Positions 6,988 to 12,498 of a DNA stretch of 12,498 nucleotides are shown here, piece after piece. Numbering within the stretch: the first letter of the stretch is position 1; each line of letters starts with the position of its first letter. The stretch covers positions 1-12,498 of the forward strand of contig CAZIHW010000015.1 in assembly GCA_964539045.1 (NCBI GenBank), read 5' to 3'. Under the pieces are notes generated by a model. That model did not search any database. It was not told where the DNA came from and was given only the letters and a program-made list of their open reading frames with translations. A program made the translations under genes and the position numbers. The stretch comes from UBA1227 sp964539045. Its GTDB lineage: Bacteria > Bacillota > Clostridia > Oscillospirales > Acutalibacteraceae.

Positions 6988-7815
6988 TTATATGTTTTTC
7001 ATAATTGATTCTACACACTCATCTACCGTAAGCACGTTGTCGGGAAGGTCAAGCTGAATTGCAAATTCCGTAGCTTGAGGAACATCCAGGCCCACACTGC
7101 GGAGCAATTCAACATTTCTGAAAACATCTGCCGGTTTTCCGTCAAGGAGAATTTTGCCCTCTTCCATAACTATTACACGGTCGGCCATTGTAGCCTCATC
7201 CATATAATGCGTTATAAACACAACAGCCATTCCGAGTTCATCGTGAAGTTTTTTCACGGTGGCCATAACCTCTTTACGACCCTTAGGATCCAGCATAGCT
7301 GTGGATTCATCGAGAACGAGGCACTCCGGCTGCATGGCAATTATGCCGGCTATAGCAACCCTTTGCTTCTGTCCTCCGGAGAGTTTGTGAGGCTCATGAG
7401 ATCTGTACTCATACATGTCTACAGCTTTAAGCGCCTCATCTACGCGTCTTCGTATCTCCTTCGGATCAACGCCCAGGTTTTCCGGACCGAAAGCTACATC
7501 CTCTTCAACTATTGTGGCAACAATCTGATTGTCGGGATTCTGGAAAACCATACCCACGTGTTGGCGCATCTCAAGCAAGCGATCCTCTTCGGTCGTGCTT
7601 ATACCGTTTATCAATACTTCCCCTTTATCCGGCAGAAGTATTGCATTTGAGAGTTTAGCCAGTGTCGATTTGCCCGAACCATTATGTCCGAGCACCGCTA
7701 TAAAGTCTCCCTTGTTAACACTCAGGTTCAAATCCTCTATAGCATAATCCACAGATTTGCTGTCTTCGCCCTCATCGTAAGAAAAATATACATTTTTGAA
7801 TTGTAAAATTTCCAT
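6988..7815 (-). CDS. ecfA1: ECF transporter ATP-binding subunit EcfA1
   Basis: The partner ATPase of EcfA2, 275 residues. Motifs are complete: Walker A GHNGSGKS (43-50), Q-loop Q92 in FQNPDNQ, signature LSGGQ (145-149), Walker B CLVLDE (165-170), D-loop MLDP and H-loop H203. The FQNPDNQIVA and DESTAMLDP wording is the EcfA1 type. The start codon shares one base with the methyltransferase stop (TAATG), and GGAG lies six nt upstream, so the two are translationally coupled. The C-terminal SVGLDVPQ segment is repeated in EcfA2, as expected of paralogues. By family knowledge the heterodimer sits on EcfT at the cytoplasmic face. Confidence 0.96.
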   Translation of the reverse strand: MEILQFKNVYFSYDEGEDSKSVDYAIEDLNLSVNKGDFIAVLGHNGSGKSTLAKLSNAILLPDKGEVLINGISTTEEDRLLEMRQHVGMVFQNPDNQIVATIVEEDVAFGPENLGVDPKEIRRRVDEALKAVDMYEYRSHEPHKLSGGQKQRVAIAGIIAMQPECLVLDESTAMLDPKGRKEVMATVKKLHDELGMAVVFITHYMDEATMADRVIVMEEGKILLDGKPADVFRNVELLRSVGLDVPQATEFAIQLDLPDNVLTVDECVESIMKNI

Positions 7816-8705
7816 TATCTACTCCAAATAGCCGAAGCCCCGCACGGAAGACACAATCCGGTATGGGAAGCTTTAAGGCCGATTTCGTCACATGATATAT
7901 TGCCCTTAAACCTCGGCTGAACAACAGAGCCCAATATATATTTCATAACCGATGGTGACAATCCGGTAGTATATGAATTTATAAGCATCATTACAGGTCT
8001 GTCGGAGAGCAATTGAGCCGCGAGCTCCACGAACTCATAAATCTTATCCTCCAGCTGCCACACTTCTCCGCCCGGGCCTCTGCCATAAGAAGGCGGATCC
8101 ATGATTATTATGTCATACTTATTTCCGCGTCTTATCTCACGCCTCACAAACTTTTCGCAATCATCAACAATCCATCGTACATGTCTGTCGGCAACACCTG
8201 ACAGAGCGGCATTTTCTTTGGCATACTGTACCATACCTTTAGATGCATCAACATGAACAACTGAAGCGTCCTCCGCCAAAGCCGCAACTGTAGCACCGCC
8301 TGTATAAGCAAAAAGATTGAGAACCTTTATCTCACCGTTCTCCCCGCATCCGAGTCCGTCAGCCTTTGCCGTCTTTATCATCTGTCTTGTAAAATCCCAG
8401 TTTACAGCCTGTTCGGGGAAAAGGCCCGTATGCTTAAATCCCATGGGTTTTATCTTAAAAGTGAGATCCCTGTAAGACACAGTCCATTCCTGCGGGTAAT
8501 CATTGTATACTTCCCACCGTCCGCCGCCGGATGAGGATCTGTGATATCTGGCATCAGCACGCTTCCAGCCGGGATTCTCTTTAGCGGTTTTCCAGATAAC
8601 CTGAGGATCCGGACGGATAAGGGTTACATTGCCCCATCTTTCCAGGCGCTCTCCGTCAGAGCAATCTATGAGCTCATAATCTTTCCAAAATTCAGTGGAA
8701 CGCAT
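7815..8705 (-). CDS. Class I SAM-dependent methyltransferase, RlmI-like
   Basis: This is a Rossmann-fold methyltransferase of 296 residues, likely acting on RNA. Motif I for SAM binding is VLNLFAYTGGA (128-138), followed by the acidic VDAS (152-155), D181-D182 and the DPPSYG motif (203-208) in the place of the (D/N)PPF/Y of nucleic acid methyltransferases. KHTGLFPEQ (91-99) corresponds to the 'TGxFxDQ' stretch of the RlmI/RlmK group of 23S rRNA cytosine-5/guanine-7 enzymes. No N-terminal PUA domain is recognisable; the first 90 residues look like a short domain of their own. The actual target base is not known from sequence. It begins on a TGATG junction with glmM and ends on a TAATG junction with ecfA1, so it is embedded in the operon. 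Confidence 0.85.
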   Translation of the reverse strand: MRSTEFWKDYELIDCSDGERLERWGNVTLIRPDPQVIWKTAKENPGWKRADARYHRSSSGGGRWEVYNDYPQEWTVSYRDLTFKIKPMGFKHTGLFPEQAVNWDFTRQMIKTAKADGLGCGENGEIKVLNLFAYTGGATVAALAEDASVVHVDASKGMVQYAKENAALSGVADRHVRWIVDDCEKFVRREIRRGNKYDIIIMDPPSYGRGPGGEVWQLEDKIYEFVELAAQLLSDRPVMMLINSYTTGLSPSVMKYILGSVVQPRFKGNISCDEIGLKASHTGLCLPCGASAIWSR

Positions 8706-10054
8706 CAGATAAGTCTCTCCCTAACAACCTCTGCAATTTCATCTGCAAGTCTTTCTATCTGCTCAATGTCTTTACCCTCGAGCATAACCCTGACCAAGGG
8801 CTCCGTACCTGAAACTCTGACAAGCACTCTTCCGCTTGTTCCGAGTTCCTCTTCTGCCTCTTTTACGGCAATCTTTATATCTTCATCATCATCAAACCTT
8901 GCTTTTCCGAAGGCCGATACTTTCACGTTCTTAAGAACCTGAGGATATACATCCATTACCGAAGCAAGTTCAGAGAGCTTTTTGCCGGTACGTTTCATAG
9001 CTCTCAGGATTTGTATAGCCGTGAGTTCCCCGTCGCCGGTGGTTGCATAGTCAAGGAATATAACATGTCCCGACTGCTCTCCTCCTATAGCATGGTCGTT
9101 TGCGAGCATATTTTCCAAAACGTAGCGATCTCCGACCTTGGTTTTCTCGCAATGTATGCCGTTTTCCTCGGCAAATTTGAAGAATCCCATGTTACTCATT
9201 ACCGTAACTACGGCTGTATCATTTTTGAGTCTTCCGGTTTCTTTCATATCGAGTGCACAAAGTGCGATGATTTTATCTCCGTCAACAACATTGCCCAGCT
9301 CATCAACTGCTATCAATCTGTCGGCGTCTCCGTCAAAGGCAAAACCTGCCTCACAATTGTTTTCAACAACAAATTCCTGAAGTCTCTCTATATGAGTCGA
9401 ACCGCAGTCGAGATTAATATTCTCTCCGTTTGGCTCATTGCCCCTCACATAGCAATCGCATCCAAGCGCCGCAAAAAGCTTCCTTGCAATAAGGCTTGCC
9501 GAGCCGTTGGCACAGTCAAGTGCTATCTTCATTCCGTTATATCTGTACTCAGACGTAGCAAGAAGATGATTTATATAGTCAGCATGTGCTGTACTTGAAC
9601 GACGTGAACGGCCTACAGATTCCCCTACTTTAACAGGCGGAACCTTTGCCTCATCGAGGATAATTGCCTCTATCTCATCTTCAAGTGCGTCGGGAAGTTT
9701 GAAGCCGTCAGCTTTGAATATCTTTATTCCGTTGTACTCAAACGGATTATGGCTCGCCGAAATCATAACCCCGGCATCATATCCGTATTCCTTAACGAGA
9801 AATGCAACGGCGGGTGTCGGAACAGTGCCGAGATCCAATACATCAGCCCCTACGGAACAAAGTCCTGCTGTAAGAGCTGCTTTCAGCATGTCTCCCGAAA
9901 GTCTGGTATCGGCTCCTATCAGAACCTTAGGTCTCTCATCTCCCGACTCTATAAGTACCATGGCAGCAGCCCTGCCTATTTTCATTGCAAGTTCCGGAGT
10001 CAGTTCTGTGTTAGCAACTCCGCGAGCACCATCGGTGCCAAACAGTCTACCCAT
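8705..10054 (-). CDS. glmM: Phosphoglucosamine mutase GlmM
   Basis: GlmM interconverts glucosamine-6-phosphate and glucosamine-1-phosphate, feeding UDP-GlcNAc, peptidoglycan and teichoic acid synthesis. Its 449 residues match the family. The N-terminus GRLFGTDGARG is diagnostic, the phosphoserine is S101 in ISASHNP (98-104), and the metal loop is DGDADR (D241, D243, D245). The sugar-binding GEQSGH is at 325-330 and the phosphate-binding RVSGTEPLVRVM at 413-424. An excellent AAGGAG lies 8 nt before the ATG. A 65-nt AT-rich gap separates it from ruvB; a weak TTGAAA-16-TATGAA pair is there but lies too near the ribosome binding site to be convincing. Confidence 0.98.
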   Translation of the reverse strand: MGRLFGTDGARGVANTELTPELAMKIGRAAAMVLIESGDERPKVLIGADTRLSGDMLKAALTAGLCSVGADVLDLGTVPTPAVAFLVKEYGYDAGVMISASHNPFEYNGIKIFKADGFKLPDALEDEIEAIILDEAKVPPVKVGESVGRSRRSSTAHADYINHLLATSEYRYNGMKIALDCANGSASLIARKLFAALGCDCYVRGNEPNGENINLDCGSTHIERLQEFVVENNCEAGFAFDGDADRLIAVDELGNVVDGDKIIALCALDMKETGRLKNDTAVVTVMSNMGFFKFAEENGIHCEKTKVGDRYVLENMLANDHAIGGEQSGHVIFLDYATTGDGELTAIQILRAMKRTGKKLSELASVMDVYPQVLKNVKVSAFGKARFDDDEDIKIAVKEAEEELGTSGRVLVRVSGTEPLVRVMLEGKDIEQIERLADEIAEVVRERLI

Positions 10055-10119
10055 TAGTATATCTCCTTAGTCATTTCATATTTATGTCAAAGTTTATTTC
10101 AACATTTAAATCAAATTGA

Positions 10120-11157
10120 TTATATCAAGCTGTCGCATGCAAATCCGAGATGCCTGTAACCGGCCGGTGTAACCACACGTCCCCTCGGTGTCCTGGATAA
10201 GAATCCTATTTGCATGAGATACGGTTCGTAAACATCTTCGATAGTCACAGCCTCTTCCCCTATGGCGGCCGCTATGGTCTCAAGTCCGACCGGACCCCCG
10301 TTATAATTCTTTATCATTGCGGTTAAAAGGAGTCTGTCTATATTGTCGAGTCCGAGAGGGTCTATCTCCATTCTGGCCAAAGCCAATTCAGCTATGTCTT
10401 TTGTGATAACCCCGTTACCCACAACATCGGCGAAGTCTCTCGTTCTCTTCAGCAATCTATTTGCTATACGTGGCGTTCCTCTCGAGCGTGATGCTATCTC
10501 GGCAGCACCCTCCTTGTCTATACCTATTCCGAGTACCCCCGCACTCCGCGTTACGATTTCTGCGAGTTTATCAGGCGTATAGAGTTCCAATCTCAAAACC
10601 ACGCCGAATCTGTCACGTAAAGGAGCACTGAGCTGACCCGCTCTTGTAGTGGCTCCCACAAGGGTAAATTTCGGAAGGTCAAGTCTTATTGATCTTGCCG
10701 ACGGGCCCTTGCCGATTATTATATCTATGGCGTTATCCTCCATAGCCGGATACAATATCTCTTCAACCTGCCGTGACAGTCTGTGTATCTCGTCTATAAA
10801 AAGTACGTCTCCGTCATTTAAGTTTGTAAGAAGAGCCGCCAAATCACCCTGCTTTTCTATAGCGGGTCCGGAGGTTACCCGGATATCAACACCCATCTCC
10901 GCGGCTATGATGCCGGCGAGAGTTGTTTTTCCGAGACCCGGAGGTCCGTACAAAAGCACATGGTCTATAGGCTCCCCTCTGCCCTTTGCAGCGTCTATAT
11001 ATATCTTCAGATTCTCTTTAACTTTTTCCTGACCTATGTAGTCATTTAAGGAACGCGGACGTAAAGAAACTTCAAGAGATTCATCATCACTATCCGAATA
11101 TTCCGGTGTAACAAGCCTGCTCTCAAAATCCATTTCATCTGAGAAATTTGTTATCAA
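10120..11157 (-). CDS. ruvB: Holliday junction branch migration helicase RuvB
   Basis: RuvB is the hexameric AAA+ motor that drives branch migration with RuvA. In numbering from the GTG at 11166 (348 residues), Walker A GPPGLGKT is 74-81, Walker B VLFIDE 121-126, sensor 1 GATTRAG 171-177, the arginine finger R184 in PLRDRFG and sensor 2 R233 in GTPRIANR. The C-terminal winged helix (about 270-340) includes GFLSRTPRGR. The start is uncertain. AAGGGGTG at 11164-11171 covers the GTG at 11166 itself but stands six nt before a TTG at 11157, so I choose TTG (345 residues). An internal ATG at 11133 is another possibility. The first 30 residues are acidic and variable, as usual in the family. Confidence 0.97.
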   Translation of the reverse strand: MITNFSDEMDFESRLVTPEYSDSDDESLEVSLRPRSLNDYIGQEKVKENLKIYIDAAKGRGEPIDHVLLYGPPGLGKTTLAGIIAAEMGVDIRVTSGPAIEKQGDLAALLTNLNDGDVLFIDEIHRLSRQVEEILYPAMEDNAIDIIIGKGPSARSIRLDLPKFTLVGATTRAGQLSAPLRDRFGVVLRLELYTPDKLAEIVTRSAGVLGIGIDKEGAAEIASRSRGTPRIANRLLKRTRDFADVVGNGVITKDIAELALARMEIDPLGLDNIDRLLLTAMIKNYNGGPVGLETIAAAIGEEAVTIEDVYEPYLMQIGFLSRTPRGRVVTPAGYRHLGFACDSLI

Positions 11158-11163
11158 TGCGTT

Positions 11164-11171
11164 CACCCCTT
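11164..11171 (-). promoter_or_regulatory. Ribosome binding site deciding the ruvB start
   Basis: AAGGGGTG on the minus strand lies six nt before TTG 11157 but overlaps GTG 11166. The spacing favours the TTG as the initiation codon of ruvB. The 3' part GGTG can pair with the 16S rRNA tail. Confidence 0.5.
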
Positions 11172-11176
11172 ATATG

Positions 11177-11785
11177 TCAAAATAGCTTCTTCAGTGCCAG
11201 CTTAACAATCTCTTCGGTGGAAAGAGACGGATCAACCTTACCTACGGCAATAGATGCCTCCGATTGGCTGTACCCGAGCATGACCAAGGCGCTGACCGCC
11301 TCAGAGACATTGCTCTTTCCGGAATTCGCAGCGACAACTGCGGCCGCTTCGAAATCCTCTGCAGAAGATGCTCCGTTAACACTCTTTGCAACTTTATCCT
11401 TAAGTTCCACAACCACACGCTGTGCGACCTTCGGGCCTACGCCCTGAGCCTTTGTTATGGATTTGTAATCCCCGGTGGCTATACACATCATAAGACGAGC
11501 CGGTTCAAATTCGGAAAGGATAGAAAGTCCGGCCTTCGGCCCTACTCCCGAAACAGAGATAAGCATCTTAAATGCATCCAGTTCGTCCTTACCGTAAAAT
11601 CCATAGAGATCAAGTGCATCCTCTTTTACATTCAAATGAGTGTAAAGAGTAACCGTTGAACCCGTGGGTCCGAGTTTCTTTGCAGTATTAAAAGTTATAT
11701 TGCATTGGAATGCTACGCCTGAGCAACTCACAACAGCAATTGATGTGTCAGAATAAACAAGTTCTCCCGTAATGCTGTAAAACAT
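11177..11785 (-). CDS. ruvA: Holliday junction DNA-binding protein RuvA
   Basis: RuvA tetramers hold the four-way junction in planar form and load RuvB. The 202-residue length is typical. An N-terminal OB-fold (1-63, with YTHLNVKEDALDLYGF) is followed by two helix-hairpin-helix motifs, SVSGVGPKAG (77-86) and KAQGVGPKVA (112-121). The C-terminal domain III (about 155-202, with ALVMLGYSQSEA) contacts RuvB. I choose ATG 11785, which shares one base with the ruvC stop (TGATG) and has GGAAGGG about six nt upstream. An in-frame TTG at 11788 is one codon earlier and less likely. Confidence 0.97.
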   Translation of the reverse strand: MFYSITGELVYSDTSIAVVSCSGVAFQCNITFNTAKKLGPTGSTVTLYTHLNVKEDALDLYGFYGKDELDAFKMLISVSGVGPKAGLSILSEFEPARLMMCIATGDYKSITKAQGVGPKVAQRVVVELKDKVAKSVNGASSAEDFEAAAVVAANSGKSNVSEAVSALVMLGYSQSEASIAVGKVDPSLSTEEIVKLALKKLF

Positions 11786-12393
11786 CAAATACCCTTCCGT
11801 TCTTTAAGGATTTTTTTACCTACACGTATAAGTCCGTCAAGGACCTCTCCCGTCGTCTCTCCTGCGGTTTTTTCATTGTAACCGTTACCGTAAGTTGATG
11901 AGGTGGACATAGCTCCCATAACGGATCCGTTACAATGTGCATGACAGATAGCCATAGCGAGAGCATCCGCGGTATCGTCAGGCTTCGGCACTTTATCGAG
12001 GTTAAGTATAGTTCTGGTCATTTCCATAACCTGATTCTTATCGGCCTTTCCGTAACCTGTAACACCCTGTTTTACCTGAAGCGGTGTGTATTCGAATATA
12101 TCAATACCGCATTGCCTGGCAGCCAAAACCAAAACCCCTCTGGCCTGAGCGACGTCAATTGCCGTTTTCTGATTGTTCTGGAAGAAGAGTTTTTCCATGG
12201 AGAGTGCGTCCGGAGAAGTGCTCTTCATGATATAGGTTATATCTTCATAGATGATTTGAAGCCTGTCCTCAAAAGGAGTTCCGGCATCGGTGGTTACAGC
12301 GCCGAAGTCAACAACAGAAAAGCGGTTCTTGTCGTAGTCGAGCACACCCCATCCTACTATGGCGTAGCCCGGATCTATGCCGAGTATCCTCAT
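11785..12393 (-). CDS. ruvC: Crossover junction endodeoxyribonuclease RuvC
   Basis: RuvC resolves Holliday junctions by paired nicks. All four catalytic acids of the RNase H fold are present: D7 in GIDPG, E67 in MEKLFF, and D140 and D143 in DDTADALA. The conserved FFQNNQKTA (69-77) and GYGKADK (113-119) stretches are intact. At 202 residues it is longer than typical RuvC (about 160-180, from memory). The extra length is a C-terminal tail from about residue 153, rich in Gly, Ser and Thr and then basic. AAGGGGTGA lies six nt before the ATG. It is the first gene of the run, followed by ruvA and ruvB, so the full resolvasome is encoded together. Confidence 0.97.
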   Translation of the reverse strand: MRILGIDPGYAIVGWGVLDYDKNRFSVVDFGAVTTDAGTPFEDRLQIIYEDITYIMKSTSPDALSMEKLFFQNNQKTAIDVAQARGVLVLAARQCGIDIFEYTPLQVKQGVTGYGKADKNQVMEMTRTILNLDKVPKPDDTADALAMAICHAHCNGSVMGAMSTSSTYGNGYNEKTAGETTGEVLDGLIRVGKKILKERKGI

Positions 12394-12423
12394 GAAAACT
12401 CACCCCTTACAAAATTACTCTAT

Positions 12424-12452
12424 ATTTTATCATAAACAGCGGATTAGAACAA
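12424..12452 (-). promoter_or_regulatory. Candidate promoter for the ruvC-ruvA-ruvB run
   Basis: On the minus strand TTGTTC (12447-12452, three of six matches) is followed after 17 nt by TAAAAT (12424-12429, five of six). A start near 12417 would give a leader of about 25 nt before ruvC. The rest of the 105-nt upstream region is AT-rich with no gene. No GAAC-N4-GTTC type LexA site is present. Confidence 0.45.
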
Positions 12453-12498
12453 CCATTTTAAGGAAAGTGTTATATAAATATAATAATATAAATAACAA

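Noticed and set aside
7075..7650. Plus-strand 191-codon open frame opposite ecfA1
   Set aside because: Antisense shadow of a complete ABC ATPase with all motifs.
9011..9598. Plus-strand 195-codon open frame opposite glmM
   Set aside because: Antisense shadow of glmM, whose catalytic and metal motifs are in the other strand; composition is unlike a real protein.
10075..10102. Promoter before glmM (TTGAAA-16-TATGAA)
   Set aside because: The predicted start would fall on the glmM ribosome binding site, and the boxes are only partial matches in an AT-rich gap.
12394..12498. LexA/SOS operator upstream of ruvC
   Set aside because: GAAC occurs at 12447-12450 but no GTTC follows at the required four-base spacing; no other dyad of that type is present.

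Overview
The window looks like ordinary chromosome from a low-to-moderate GC Gram-positive bacterium, most likely Clostridia. The basis is a ClpE-type Clp ATPase with an N-terminal zinc finger, a complete energy-coupling-factor (ECF) module ecfA1-ecfA2-ecfT followed by truA, a DUF5711-like membrane protein, AGGAG-type ribosome binding sites and short AT-rich promoters. I cannot name a genus from the sequence alone.

Every protein gene is on the minus strand, so transcription runs from high to low coordinates. In that order the genes are ruvC, ruvA and ruvB (Holliday junction processing), glmM (cell-wall precursor synthesis), a class I SAM-dependent RlmI-like methyltransferase, ecfA1, ecfA2 and ecfT (vitamin/metal uptake energiser), truA (tRNA pseudouridine synthase), a DUF5711-like membrane-anchored protein, a CDP-alcohol phosphatidyltransferase (pgsA-like) and a ClpE-like chaperone. 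The genes are packed tightly. Junctions of the TGATG, TAATG or ATGA type join ruvC/ruvA, glmM/methyltransferase, methyltransferase/ecfA1 and ecfA2/ecfT, and most other gaps are below 20 nt. Only ruvB-glmM (65 nt) and ecfT-truA (62 nt) leave real spacers. I see no strong intrinsic terminator between ruvC and clpE, so one long transcript, possibly with weak internal promoters, is plausible.

Downstream of clpE is a tRNA-Gly(TCC) gene with its own near-consensus promoter, and then the 5' part of a second tRNA (probably Arg) cut by the window edge. The tRNA-Gly promoter lies inside a perfect 10-bp inverted repeat centred on its -10 box. The 112-nt spacer between the tRNAs holds a strongly self-complementary element with three nested helices. 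These two non-coding structures are the least explained parts of the window.

Nothing here looks like a new defence, mobile or biosynthetic system. The genes are housekeeping families with intact catalytic motifs, and the findings below are modest.
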